Shown here: one piece after another, positions 26,787-36,227 of the stretch
Numbering within the stretch: the stretch's first letter is position 1
Layout of the letters: the number at the start of each line of letters is the position of its first letter
Source of the DNA: GCA-003244245 sp963822695
GTDB taxonomy: Bacteria > Actinomycetota > Actinomycetes > Mycobacteriales > Pseudonocardiaceae
Assembly: GCA_963822695.1 (NCBI GenBank)
Contig: CAWGJH010000033.1
Span: 310,001-374,000, forward strand
Length of the DNA stretch: 64,000 nt
Direction of reading: 5' to 3'
Translations under genes and position numbers: made by a program
Notes under the pieces: generated by a model
Databases searched by the model: none
What the model was told of the DNA's origin: nothing
What the model saw: only the letters and a program-made list of their open reading frames with translations

Positions 26787-27305
26787 ATGGCTATTTTGGA
26801 CGACCTGCTGATCCGGGTACTGCGCGGCCCCGTGCAGCGCCTGCTGGCTGAGGAACGCAACCGGTTCACCTACGGTGCCAGCGAGAACCCGCTCTACCGT
26901 TACCGGGTACACGGCATCCTCGAACGGCTGCACATCGACCCCACCGCCATCGTGAACAACGCGTTGTTCAACGTGTCCGGTGGGGAGATCACCATCGGCG
27001 AGTACGCCTTCTTCGGGCACGAGGTCGCGGTGCTCACCGGCACCCATGACATCACCAAGTTCGGCCGGGAGCGGCAGACCACCTTCCCCCGATCCGGGCG
27101 TGACGTGGTGATCGAGGAGGGCGTCTGGGTGGCCAGCCACGCGCTGGTGCTCGGGCCAGTGCGGATCGGCAAGCACGCGGTGGTCGCCGCCGGCTCCCTG
27201 GTGCTGGACGACGTCCCGCCCTACGCGGTCGTCGCGGGGCGTCCCGCGAAGGTGATCAAGGAGATCAGTGCGGCCGATCACGCCGCCCCAGCCGACCAGC
27301 GGTGA
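26787..27305 (+). CDS. Hexapeptide-repeat (LbH) acyltransferase
   Basis: A 172-residue left-handed beta-helix protein with repeats such as IVNNALFNVSGGEITIGEYA, FFGHEVAVLTGTHD and KHAVVAAGSLVLDDVPPYAV plus the closing VAGRPAKVI. The extended loop HDITKFGRERQTTFP is typical of sugar O- or N-acetyltransferases, which work as trimers using acetyl-CoA. It is placed between the glycosyltransferase and a methyltransferase whose GTG overlaps its stop. Confidence 0.88.
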   Translation: MAILDDLLIRVLRGPVQRLLAEERNRFTYGASENPLYRYRVHGILERLHIDPTAIVNNALFNVSGGEITIGEYAFFGHEVAVLTGTHDITKFGRERQTTFPRSGRDVVIEEGVWVASHALVLGPVRIGKHAVVAAGSLVLDDVPPYAVVAGRPAKVIKEISAADHAAPADQR

Positions 27306-27814
27306 AGGTCGAGATCGGCGCGGGTGAAAAGCCGCACCGCGACTACGACGTGCACGTCAACATCCTCCCGCTGCCCGATATCGAGGTGGTCTGCTGGATC
27401 GACCGGCTGCCGTTCGCCACCGCCTCGGTCAACGCGCTGCGCGCCAACCACGTGCTTGAACACCAGAGCTATGAGCTCGTCGAGCCGACCCTGCGCGAGT
27501 GGGCCCGGGTGATGCGACCCGGCGCGGCGCTGGACATCGGGGTGCCGGACGCCCGGTTCGTTGCCGGGCAGTGGGTCCACGGCGAGATCGACACCGCGGA
27601 GGCGAACTACTGGATCCTCGGTGGCCACTGCGACCGGCCCGCACACCAGGGTGTTGACGCGCGCGGTGTCCCACGCTGGATCTGGAACGCCCACCACACG
27701 ATGTTCGACGCCGAGTCCCTCCGCGCGCTCGTCTCCCGCTGCGGGTTCGTCGAACTCGACATCTTTACCTACGACATCCGCAATCTCCGCTGCTACGCAC
27801 GACGCGCCTCGTGA
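27302..27814 (+). CDS. Small SAM-dependent methyltransferase, glycan operon
   Basis: A 170-residue class I methyltransferase of type 11 beginning KVEIGAGEKPHRDYDVHVNI, where the usual first glycine motif is short. WIDRLPFATASVNALRANHV then VLEH is the second half of the fold (VLEH motif), and RVMRPGAALDIGVPDARF follows. Start is GTG 27302, overlapping the acyltransferase stop. With its two upstream neighbours it probably decorates a glycan by O-methylation. Confidence 0.82.
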   Translation: MKVEIGAGEKPHRDYDVHVNILPLPDIEVVCWIDRLPFATASVNALRANHVLEHQSYELVEPTLREWARVMRPGAALDIGVPDARFVAGQWVHGEIDTAEANYWILGGHCDRPAHQGVDARGVPRWIWNAHHTMFDAESLRALVSRCGFVELDIFTYDIRNLRCYARRAS

Positions 27815-27861
27815 GCGCCGACCACACCCCTCCTGCGGTGATGATGTCGTGGGCGACGAGA

Positions 27862-28452
27862 TTAGCCACCTATCGAGATTTGACTGACCACCGTCGCGTC
27901 GTCGGGAAGCTCATGCAAGCCGGCCGTTCCTAGCGACCCCGAGTTGTAACGCCTAAAGATGTCAGCCGCCCCCGGAGCAGCAGCAATGAGATATCCTCTT
28001 ACTTTCACTAGCCCCAGACTGAGATTCCCAGCGATAACCTCCTGGCAGCTAAACCGATTCTCCGGCAAGATGTCGCAAGAAGTGGGAGCCGGAAAATAGA
28101 GGCGATCTCGCTGCGGGCTACGGAAAACAACCCAAAGCTCCTGCCCGGGCTTCAATCCACGAGCGACGCCGGTGAGACTAAATTGAGCAGTCCCAGGATC
28201 GTAGGTCTGCGATGTAAAAAAGGCTTGGATGCCAGTAGTGGAAGATGTGCCACCCCAGGCGTTAGAGTAGTGGGCGCGAGCTATTGCAATAAAAACGGCA
28301 GTGGCCGCAACGAAGGTCACGACTGCCGAAAAAACGGCTAGCCGCACCGACCGAAGTCGATCATCCTTACGCCGAGAAAAGGCAAAAATGAATGCGCCTA
28401 CGACGACAAGGGTGCCGACTACGGCAAGAATGGGGAGGATGGCTCGCTGCAT
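27862..28452 (-). CDS. Membrane-anchored protein with Ig-like C-terminal domain
   Basis: A 196-residue protein with two N-terminal membrane helices (about 6-26 and 39-60) and an external domain from about 85. The external part reads FSLTGVARGLKPGQELWVVF then R, followed by LYFPAPTSC and a late LPDDATVV, a beta-sandwich pattern that resembles the outer domain of the protein at 58688-59353. Base composition is noticeably lower in GC than the flanking operon, a sign of transfer. It sits 6 bases downstream of another membrane gene in the same direction. Function unknown. Confidence 0.6.
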   Translation of the reverse strand: MQRAILPILAVVGTLVVVGAFIFAFSRRKDDRLRSVRLAVFSAVVTFVAATAVFIAIARAHYSNAWGGTSSTTGIQAFFTSQTYDPGTAQFSLTGVARGLKPGQELWVVFRSPQRDRLYFPAPTSCDILPENRFSCQEVIAGNLSLGLVKVRGYLIAAAPGAADIFRRYNSGSLGTAGLHELPDDATVVSQISIGG

Positions 28453-28458
28453 ATCTCC

Positions 28459-28797
28459 CTATTTCTCCGATATCCATACTGTAGCGAGGGAAAACGCAAC
28501 CGCGACGAGCCCGTAGCAAACGGGTACCCAGAAGGGTAGCGGGTTATCCTTCGCGGTTGCCTTGGCTAATGCGTACATCGCCGCCCCCGTAACCATGGTA
28601 AGCATGGAAAGCACGATCGCAACGATGTACCCTAGAGACGCTTGGCCCGCGTGGCGTTTGTCAAACACTGCCTCCCCGAGGCCACTCGCCGCGATCCCAA
28701 ATCCGATCAGGTACGTGGACGGATCCGAGAAGACCAACTGCCAGCTGATCGACTCACGCTCGAAGAGAAAGACAAGCAGGTCGAACCCAACGGGCAT
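28459..28797 (-). CDS. Small membrane protein, low-GC
   Basis: A 112-residue protein from ATG 28797 (TTG 28800 is also in frame) with about three to four hydrophobic segments: near 4-14, 28-42, 53-75 and 88-108. It has no enzyme motif. It precedes and probably shares a transcript with the membrane-anchored protein at 27862-28452. Like it, it has weaker GC bias than the rest of the window. No family recognised. Confidence 0.55.
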   Translation of the reverse strand: MPVGFDLLVFLFERESISWQLVFSDPSTYLIGFGIAASGLGEAVFDKRHAGQASLGYIVAIVLSMLTMVTGAAMYALAKATAKDNPLPFWVPVCYGLVAVAFSLATVWISEK

Positions 28798-29040
28798 CAA
28801 GGTGAAGAGAACCGTGAAGGTGGCCCATTTGAAAACCTTGCGAGAAAGGTGGCTGGGAGTGACGGAGGCAGCCGTACGCGTCTCGATGCTCAGTGCAGAA
28901 ATACGACATCACCTCCCCTGGTGTGCGGCGTCGACGCCATCATCCAGCAGCGCGCGCGACGGGCACCTTCTCACACGAGCGACAGGCGTGTCGCACCCAG
29001 CCTCCCTAGCGGGAGCTCGCCGGTCTGGTATAGGTCCCGC

Positions 29041-29772
29041 ATGACGCCAGATAAGCTGCTCGACGATGATCTGCTCTCCCGGGCGCGGGAGCTCCGCGCG
29101 GCAGGGCGATCCCCCAAGGAAATCGCCCGGACCCTGGGCGTGCGACCCAGCACCGTGGCACCGCTGATGCGGGCTATCGCCCGGCAGGCAGCCGCCGACG
29201 AGCCAGAGCCCGCAGTGATCGGCTGCTGGGTGAGCCCAGGCTGGAGCGCGGGTCTCACCGTCGCCGGACACGACGAATGGCCAGACCTCGACGCCGCGGG
29301 CCACGCTGGCAGCGGGCTTGTCGGCGTCGTCGTGGCGCGGCGACACCGGCCGCGACGAGTGTCAGTCTGCGGCTACCTGGTCGATGTGTACTGCCTCGGG
29401 GTGAAGAACGCGCTCGGGCCTGACCTGATGAACGATCGCGACCTGCCCGCCTTCCTCCGAAGGTTCTTCAGCGCCTTCGCGGATGCCAGCGCACCGATCG
29501 AAGTGCCACTGGATCTGGCCCGCCACCTGGTGTGGGGGGCTGTTGACTACGCCCGCGAACTCGGCTTCCCACCTCATCCCGACTTCCAGCCCGCGGCCGG
29601 TCATCTCGGCACCTGGCAGGACACCAGCGATATCACGTTCGGACGCGACGGTGTCCCGTTCTACGTGGGAGGCCCCTACGACAACGCGGACGCGGTGACC
29701 CGCACCCTGACCCGGTCCGTCGGTGCGGGCAACTTCCACTTCATCACGCCAGTCGGAGCCGGAGTCGGCTGA
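29041..29772 (+). CDS. HTH protein with unknown C-terminal domain, upstream of NACHT gene
   Basis: A 243-residue protein starting at ATG 29041. Residues 8-40 form an HTH (LLSRARELRAAGRSPKEIAR then TLGVRPSTVAPLM) of the kind used by transposase-like and small regulatory proteins. The C-terminal domain (about 60-240) has VSVCGYLVDVYCLGVKNALG, FLRRFFSAF and PHPDFQPAAGHLG, a conserved but unnamed actinobacterial domain as far as I can tell. It lies 79 bases before the NACHT-LRR gene on the same strand and may be co-regulated with it. Confidence 0.7.
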   Translation: MTPDKLLDDDLLSRARELRAAGRSPKEIARTLGVRPSTVAPLMRAIARQAAADEPEPAVIGCWVSPGWSAGLTVAGHDEWPDLDAAGHAGSGLVGVVVARRHRPRRVSVCGYLVDVYCLGVKNALGPDLMNDRDLPAFLRRFFSAFADASAPIEVPLDLARHLVWGAVDYARELGFPPHPDFQPAAGHLGTWQDTSDITFGRDGVPFYVGGPYDNADAVTRTLTRSVGAGNFHFITPVGAGVG

Positions 29773-29851
29773 TCCGCGCAACGCCCGCCGACATCCGTAA
29801 CCCGCGGTGCAGCACCATGAGCCGTAGGACCCTGCGGACAGGGGAGGGCGA

Positions 29852-32800
29852 ATGCCACTGGCCACAGCCGCGACCGGGATCGGCAAGCAGGTGGTCACCC
29901 ACGCGTGGCGCACGTGGGTGGGCGCGAGGGGGGAATGCGCTGAGCATGACGCCGAGCTGATCGATCTGGTGCGGATCAGCGTTCGGGATCACTTCCAGCA
30001 GCGCAAGTTAGTTCGGCAACTGGAGGATCTGGCCGACCAGATCGCCGAGCGAATGCGGCCGGTTTACGAGCACAAGTTCCGTGATGTAGCCGAAAATGAG
30101 CGGACCGCCGCGTTGCTGGCGGTGGTTGACGCCCTGAAAGCCGCCGATCTGACCGACGACACGCTGTTCGCGGTGGATGTCAATGCCCGCAAGCTGGCGC
30201 GGCTGGTGCGGGAGCGCGTCCCCGTCCGGCGGGTGGGCTTGGCCGAGCCGGCCGAGCGGCTCTACGACGCGGTTCTCGATGAGAGCTGCATGGCGCTGGT
30301 ACAGGTGGTCAAACACCTGCCCGCGTTCCAGCCGCGTGCGCTGGCCGAGCTGCTGGGCCGGTTCTCCCAGGTGGTCAACGGGATCGCCGAGGTGCTGCAC
30401 CGGTTGCCGCGCACCACCCTCACTGCCCCCAGCGGCAGTGACCATGACGAGGAGTTCCGGGCCCGCTATCTCGCACATGTCAGCGACACGCTGGACGAGC
30501 TGGAACAGTTCGGCATCGACGTCCGGCGCTACAAGCCCCGCACGCTGGTCAGCGTCGCGTACCTGAGCCTGCAGGTCAGCACCGACGGTAGCCGCCGGGA
30601 TCGCGGTGATCGACCGGACGAGCACTGGTTCATCGACGGGCGCCGCACCGTGACAGGTGGCAGTAGTCAGCGGGCCGAGGCGGCGCTGGTCGAGAGCCCA
30701 CGGACCTTGTTGCGGGGCGACGCGGGCTCGGGCAAGACGACGCTGCTGCAGTGGCTGGCCGTGACCGCCGCGCGCAGCGGATTCTCCGGGCCGCTGGCGG
30801 ACTGGAACGGGTGCGTGCCCTTCCTGGTCCGGTTGCGTAGCTACGCCAACCGTCCCCTGCCGCGACCGGAGCAGTTGCTCGCCGGGGTCGCCGACCCGCT
30901 GGTCAACCTGCTGCCACCCGGGTGGGTGCACCGGCAGCTGAACACCGGCCGGGTACTCCTGCTCGTCGATGGGGTGGACGAGCTGGTCACCGCGCAGCGA
31001 CCCGCCGTCCGCAGGTGGTTGCGGGGCCTGCTCGCCGAGTATCCGCCAGGTCCAGGTGGTGGTGACCGCGCGCCCCGGGGCCGCCGACCGGAGTTGGCTA
31101 GCCGCCGAAGGGTTTGCGCCGGTGCTGCTGGAACGGATGTCCCCGCTGGATGTGGCAGCGTTCTGCCGCCGCTGGCACGACGCCATGCGCGACGCGGCTC
31201 AGCGCTGCGCCGTCGCGTTACCGTGCCGTGCCGACGAGTTGCCCGAGTACGAGCGGGCGCTGTCGCGCCAGCTCGACGGGCGCCGGCACCTGCGCGGGCT
31301 GGCTAGCAGCCCGCTGCTGTGCGCAATGCTCTGCGCCCTCAATCTCGACCGCCGCCAGCAGCTTCCCCCGGACCGGATGGCGCTCTACCGGGACGCCTTG
31401 GCGCTGCTGCTGGAACGCCGCGACGCCGAGCGTGAGGTACCCGCGAGCCGCGCCGTCGTGCTCGACGCCGCCAGCAAGCTCGCGATCCTGCAGCACGTGG
31501 CCTGGCGGCTGAGCCTGGCTGGGCGCGCGGAGCTACCCCGCGACGACGTGCTGGAGATGGTGCGGCGCGCGGTGGCGCGGATGCCCAATGTCGAGTACTC
31601 CGCGCAGGACGTGCTGCACCACCTGCTGGAGCGCAGCGGCGTGATCCGCGAACCGGTGCTCGGCCGGGTCAACTTCGTGCACCGCACCTTCCAGGAGTAC
31701 CTCGCGGCCAAGGAAGCCGTCGAGGACCAGGCAGTCGAGGCGCTCGTCACCCGTGCTCATCTCGACCAGTGGTGGGAGACCATCGTGATGGCGGTCGGGC
31801 ACGCCACCCCGGAGCGCCGAGCGGCACTGCTGAATGGTGTCCTGGACCGGGCCGACACCGAACCTCGACACGGCCGGCGCCTGCGCCTGCTGGCCGCCGC
31901 CTGCCTGGACACCGCGCAGATGGTCGCCCCCGAGGTCACCAGTCGAGTCGAGGCGGCGGTCGAGGCGCTGGTGCCGCCGCGCGGACAGAACGAAACCCGC
32001 TCCCTGGCGCTCGCCGGTGGCCGGATACTGCGACGGCTGCCCTCCACACTGGACGGGCTGAGCGACGCCTCAGCTGCAGCCTGCGTGAAGACCGCCGCCC
32101 TGGTCGGTGGCCCCGAGGCACTCAGGCTGCTCGCCCGATGGGCGCCCGACCCGCGCGGCGAAGTGCAGCGTGCCCTCGCGCAGGTGTGGTTCTACTTCGA
32201 CCCTGCCGACTATGCCAAGGCAGTGCTGCGAGGCGCCCCGCTGGACCATGGCAGGATCAAAGTCACCCTGGTCGAGAATATTCCACACCTGCGCACCCTG
32301 CGGAATCTCCGCAGCGTGCGGCTGGACCTGTTCGACGCAGACCCGGTCGATGACCTTGCCTTCCTCCGTGACGCGCCACCGGCCACGACCTGGCTACAAG
32401 TCAGGGTCCCAGGGCCGGTCGATTTCTCGCCTCTTGCCAATTGCCCCGCGCTGGGGACGGTGAGCGTGGTGAGCAACAGTGTCGGCGCGGGATTAGAGAT
32501 ACTCGCCACGCTGCCGGAGCTGAAGGTCCTGAATATCCGACCTCCAGTTGGAGGTCAGGATCTGTCTTTCCTGGCCGACTGCCCAGCACTGACCGATGTG
32601 CTGTTGAACGGTTGCACCGAGCTGTCGGATCTCTCAGCGTTGGTGTCAGCCTCCCGTCTGAGGAACGTGTGTTTGCGGGACGCCAAGCGTCTCCGTGATC
32701 TAGGTGCGCTCACCGAGCTTCCCGATCTCAGGTGGTTGGGTATCGGGGGTGCTCCGCTCGCCGGTGGTCTTGCGGCTGTGACACCTGTCCTCGATCAGCT

Positions 32801-33140
32801 CAATGAGCTTTCCGTATGGTCGGTACCTACAATCACGTCGCTCGACGCGCTCGCCGGAAGAGCACTGGAGCACCTCGATCTCGAAGACTGCCCGATCACC
32901 GACCTGGCGCCATTGGGCACGCTGCAGTCCTTGACAGACGTGCGGTTGCGAGAACTCCCCGGCCTGAACCTCGCGCCGCTGGCCTCACTGCCGCACCTGC
33001 GTGAGCTGATGCTTATGGACATCACCGAGCCGGTCGATCTGTCACCGCTTGCCCAGATAAACCATCGCTTGCGGGTAGAGCTGTGGAATACGCCCACCGT
33101 GGGGGAACCGGGTCCCCTGGTCAAGGTCCGGCGACGCTGA
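29852..33140 (+). pseudogene. NACHT-LRR (bacterial NLR) ATPase gene with a one-base frameshift
   Basis: Restoring one frame change gives about 1095 residues. Residues 1-280 are a helical N-terminal region of unknown type, then the NACHT ATPase: Walker A GDAGSGKT at 289-296 and Walker B LLLVDGVDEL at 369-378. Near 31049 the frame breaks: EYPP is followed in the next frame by VQVVVTARPGAADRSW, which continues the sensor 1 strand, so one extra G explains it. The rest holds the winged-helix part (VNFVHRTFQEYLAAKEA) and, from about residue 800, leucine-rich repeats. Such STAND proteins act as phage sensors in known cases. As read, the product would end at residue 484. Confidence 0.8.
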
Positions 33141-33205
33141 CCTACACACCCAACCCCACCGAATCAGACCCAACACCACGCTGCCACACCCCACTCCCAC
33201 CCCAC

Positions 33206-33258
33206 GGGGGTCAGTTTTCACCCGTTGTCAGGGGGTCATTTTTGGAGCGGTGTTGACA
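33206..33258. repeat. IS21-like terminal repeat remnant
   Basis: Two adjacent related units, GGGGGTCAGTTTTCACCC-GTTGTCA and GGGGGTCATTTTTGGAGC-GGTGTTGACA, have the form of the multiple terminal repeats at ends of IS21-family elements in actinobacteria. No istA/istB-type genes are nearby, so it is a solo end left by a past insertion or deletion, between the NACHT gene and a truncated glycosyltransferase. Confidence 0.45.
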
Positions 33259-33349
33259 ACTGGCCCACGTCCGCTTCTGCCGATGGGCGCGCGCCTGCGG
33301 GATATTCCGCACAGGCGGGCTGTGCTCTCGTGGCAGAGCGCGGGAAAGT

Positions 33350-33694
33350 TCAGGATTGATACTCAGTGTCGCCAAGGCGGCCGGATGCGTGGTTTTCCGT
33401 GAGTAGCCGGGCGGCGATCGCGGCGCCGTCTGAAGTGATTCGCCCGGTGGCGGTTCGTGCCTGAGCTGTGATGGCGGGTTGGAGGGCTTCCCGCAGTGCC
33501 GCAGTCAGAGCTTCGCCGGTCGGTGTTCCGATCGTCACCGATGTTCCGATGCCGAGTTTACGGATTCGGCTGGCCCAATAGAATTGGTCGCTGAACATCG
33601 GGATCACGACCTGGGGCACGCCCGCACGGGCGGCGGCGACGGTTGTCCCGGCTCCGCCGTGGTGCACGATGGGTGTGTTTGCTGCGCTGCTCAT
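33350..33694 (-). pseudogene. C-terminal remnant of a GT1-type glycosyltransferase
   Basis: From ATG 33694 the frame encodes 114 residues that are the last third of a GT-B enzyme: TPIVHHGGAGTTVAAARAGV with the HHGGAGT donor-site motif, then PQVVIPMFSDQFYWASRIRK, as in macrolide or antibiotic glycosyltransferases. About 300 N-terminal residues are absent. Its ATG overlaps the stop of the small upstream gene (ATGA at 33691-33694), so the piece may still be translated, but it cannot be a working transferase alone. Confidence 0.7.
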
Positions 33695-33900
33695 CTGGCC
33701 CGCTCCAAGATCGCCTCGGCCAGAGCAACCATGTCGGCCGTCGGCAACCGCACGCCCGGATTGCCCAGCCCATGAATCGCCCAGATACCGCTGTCCTCGT
33801 GGATCACCACCAAGGTGCACGTACTGTTGTCGTCAGTGCGTCGGCCCTGCACCACCATGCGGACGCGTTCACCGGGCACGCGGTCGCTCACCTCGATCAT
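33691..33900 (-). CDS. Small 69-residue protein of an XRE-linked operon
   Basis: ATG 33900 overlaps the stop of the gene before it. The chain is a compact beta-rich domain: VSDRVPGERVRMVVQGRR, TCTLVVIHEDSGIWAIHG and a helical end MVALAEAILERAR. It resembles small conserved actinobacterial proteins found beside HTH-TPR or XRE regulators, though I cannot give a name. AAGGACC lies just upstream. Confidence 0.55.
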   Translation of the reverse strand: MIEVSDRVPGERVRMVVQGRRTDDNSTCTLVVIHEDSGIWAIHGLGNPGVRLPTADMVALAEAILERAR

Positions 33901-34220
33901 TGCCCGGTCCTTGTTCTTGGTTCGCTTGTCGGGCTCCACCGGGCACAGCTCGGGCACTCCGGCCCCTGCGGGACGTCGTACAGCGGCGTGCCACCCGACA
34001 GCTGGTCTCCGCAGCGGGCAACCCACACATCAAGCGGATGATCTGCCCAGGCGTCGATGGCGTGGGCTTGCCAGTCGAGGGGGCATAAGGCCCAGTGGGG
34101 AGCCATTGCCAGGGGATCTGTCGAGTTGTTCCAGAGTGGTAGTTCTGGCTCCCGCGTAGTACTCGGAAGCCTCACGTCATGAATCCGGTGATGCTTCCCC
34201 TGGCCGTCTGTAGTTGTCAT
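33897..34220 (-). CDS. Small putative zinc-binding protein divergent from an XRE-TPR regulator
   Basis: A 107-residue protein from ATG 34220. It contains CPLDW near 46-50, RCGDQL near 69-74 and CPSC near 89-92, giving four or five cysteines that could hold one Zn2+. A trailing Arg/Thr-rich segment follows. It heads an operon read away from the regulator gene at 34575, with a 4-base overlap to the next gene. Function unknown; control by the divergent regulator is plausible. Confidence 0.55.
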   Translation of the reverse strand: MTTTDGQGKHHRIHDVRLPSTTREPELPLWNNSTDPLAMAPHWALCPLDWQAHAIDAWADHPLDVWVARCGDQLSGGTPLYDVPQGPECPSCARWSPTSEPRTRTGQ

Positions 34221-34574
34221 GGGTTGAGGTGACTCCTGCCCGTCTCATCCGCCCCTCGTCGGCTTTGGTCGGCACCCAGAGGCGGGGCGAGCCCATCCCT
34301 GGAACAGCACGCGGGTCGGGGGATGGGGTGCCTTTGCCGGTAGCAGGGCAGGCGCTGGAAGGAGCAGCGCGAGCTACCGGCACGCACACCACCCGCGTGC
34401 CGGGGCGGCTCGTCGTCCCGGCTCTGGGGCCGTGGATACCAGCCAAGCTCCCTGGTCCGAGTGGACACAGCGGGCCGGTGAGGCGGTTGTGTAGCCCCGC
34501 TATGGCGGCAACGTGCTGATCTAGGACCGAGCTACGCTGCGAACAGCGCACACGTCAGGAGGTCCAGGGGAGCT

Positions 34575-36227
34575 ATGGCTGTCAAGCGTCGTTCCTTTGC
34601 CCAGGCCCGGAGGGCTGCCGGGTACACCCAGGAGAGCCTGGCCGAACACCTGGGCGTTGACCGCACGACCGTAGCCCGCTGGGAGTCCGGGGAGTACACG
34701 CCGCAGCCCTGGGTACGTCCCCGGATTGCTGAGGCGTTCGGGCTCTCACTCCGTGAACTCGGTGAGCTGATGGATGGGGTGGACACCACAGGAGGCACGG
34801 CCGGAGTGCCCGCATCGCTGGTCAGGGCCGAGGGTGTGTCACTGGCCAGAGACGGACAGGTGCCAGTGTCCACGCCGGAGCTTGATCGGCTGAGCCCAGA
34901 ATCAGTGCTGGCCGAGGTGCTTGCCGACGCTCAGGTGCTGCGGGCTCGGGCTCCACTGCCACAGGTACCCTGGGATATGGACTGGCTTGACGTGTCCACG
35001 GCGCAAGCGATCTTGGCAACTCTCGCTAGGGTCGCGGATGAAGAACTGACAGAAGGCTCGCCAGGACCACTAACGTTTCCTGTACGCGTGAACACCACCC
35101 AAAAAATTCCTGCCAAATGGGAAGATCGACTATACGGCCAACTCAAGAACATTCTCGGTGAATGGGCACATACCATGAATCGTCGGAAGCTAATCCAGTT
35201 ACTTGGGTGGGCAGCCTCAGTCATAGCCGGTACACCGCTGGTTGAGGGCGTGCATCCCGAAGAACACGTCCAGGTAGCGCGAGCCATTGAGGAACCCAGC
35301 CGGGTTGACGCCGTTACAATTGATCACATCGAGGCCATTTTGTGGCGCTGCATCCGCCAAGACGACGCGTTGGGAGCCCAGGCGACGCTCGATACGGTGC
35401 TCGCCCAGCGCAACCTCGTGCGGTTCATTCTGCGGGAGTGTCCCGATACGCTTCGTCCGCAGTTGCTTTCGCTCTACAGCCATCACTCGCTGCAAGCTGG
35501 CTGGCTCCTGTATGACCTTGATGACTTTGACGGTGCGGGGTACTACTTCGAGCACGCGCGCGCAACCGCGCACGACGCCGAGAACTCCGAACTCGGCGCG
35601 TTCGTACTGTGCATGATGAGTCATCTTGCTACCTGGAGCGGGCAGCCTCGCGTTGGGATTGATCATGCCGTTGCCGCCCAAGGGTGGGCCGCGCAGACCG
35701 ATGAGCCCCGGTTGCAGGCATACGCGGCTGATGTGGCGGCGCGTGCCTACGCTGGCGTCGAACAAAAGACGTTGTGCCTGCGTCAGCTTGAGCATGTTGA
35801 ACGGAGCTTAGCGAGGGTATCTGATGGTGTGGCGGAGGACTCCGTGGCGCACTTTTACTCCAACGGTCAATTCGCGGGTACCAGAAGCCTATGCCTCTTG
35901 CAACTGCGCGATACGCAGGGCGCGCTGAACGCTGCCCAAGAAGCGTTAGCCACCGCCGACCCCGCGTTTGTGCGTAATTTCGCCTTCACCCACTTGTACC
36001 TAGGCGAGGCATATACGGCGGCCGGGGGTATTCATGAAGCAGCGGCGGCAATCGGTGAGGCCGCAGCGCTTACTGCCCGGAATCGTTCAGCCCGGCTGGC
36101 GGGACGCGTTCAGGCAGCCCGCGACCACGTGGCGCAGTGTCATGTACCTTCAGTGGTGCAGGGCCTGGATGAGCAGCTGCACGCCTACGGTCTTAGTGAC
36201 CATCAAGCGGTAAATCGCGAACCATGA
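34575..36227 (+). CDS. XRE-family HTH regulator with TPR-like C-terminal region
   Basis: A 550-residue protein. Residues 8-62 form an XRE HTH (FAQARRAAGYTQESLAEHLG then VDRTTVARWESGE). A linker to about 200 is followed by helical repeats (YSHHSLQAGWLLYDLDDFDG, ALNAAQEALATADPAF) typical of actinobacterial signal-binding TPR regulators. ATG lies after a CAGGGG site. It is divergent from the three-gene small-protein operon at 33350-34220 and overlaps the convergent GNAT gene by 35 bases at its 3' end. Regulatory target is not known. Confidence 0.82.
   Translation: MAVKRRSFAQARRAAGYTQESLAEHLGVDRTTVARWESGEYTPQPWVRPRIAEAFGLSLRELGELMDGVDTTGGTAGVPASLVRAEGVSLARDGQVPVSTPELDRLSPESVLAEVLADAQVLRARAPLPQVPWDMDWLDVSTAQAILATLARVADEELTEGSPGPLTFPVRVNTTQKIPAKWEDRLYGQLKNILGEWAHTMNRRKLIQLLGWAASVIAGTPLVEGVHPEEHVQVARAIEEPSRVDAVTIDHIEAILWRCIRQDDALGAQATLDTVLAQRNLVRFILRECPDTLRPQLLSLYSHHSLQAGWLLYDLDDFDGAGYYFEHARATAHDAENSELGAFVLCMMSHLATWSGQPRVGIDHAVAAQGWAAQTDEPRLQAYAADVAARAYAGVEQKTLCLRQLEHVERSLARVSDGVAEDSVAHFYSNGQFAGTRSLCLLQLRDTQGALNAAQEALATADPAFVRNFAFTHLYLGEAYTAAGGIHEAAAAIGEAAALTARNRSARLAGRVQAARDHVAQCHVPSVVQGLDEQLHAYGLSDHQAVNREP

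Noticed and set aside
25905..27281. 458-codon minus-strand frame over the glycosyltransferase and acyltransferase
   Set aside because: Spans two recognisable genes on the other strand; its His/Gln/Gly-rich product is typical of antisense GC-rich DNA.
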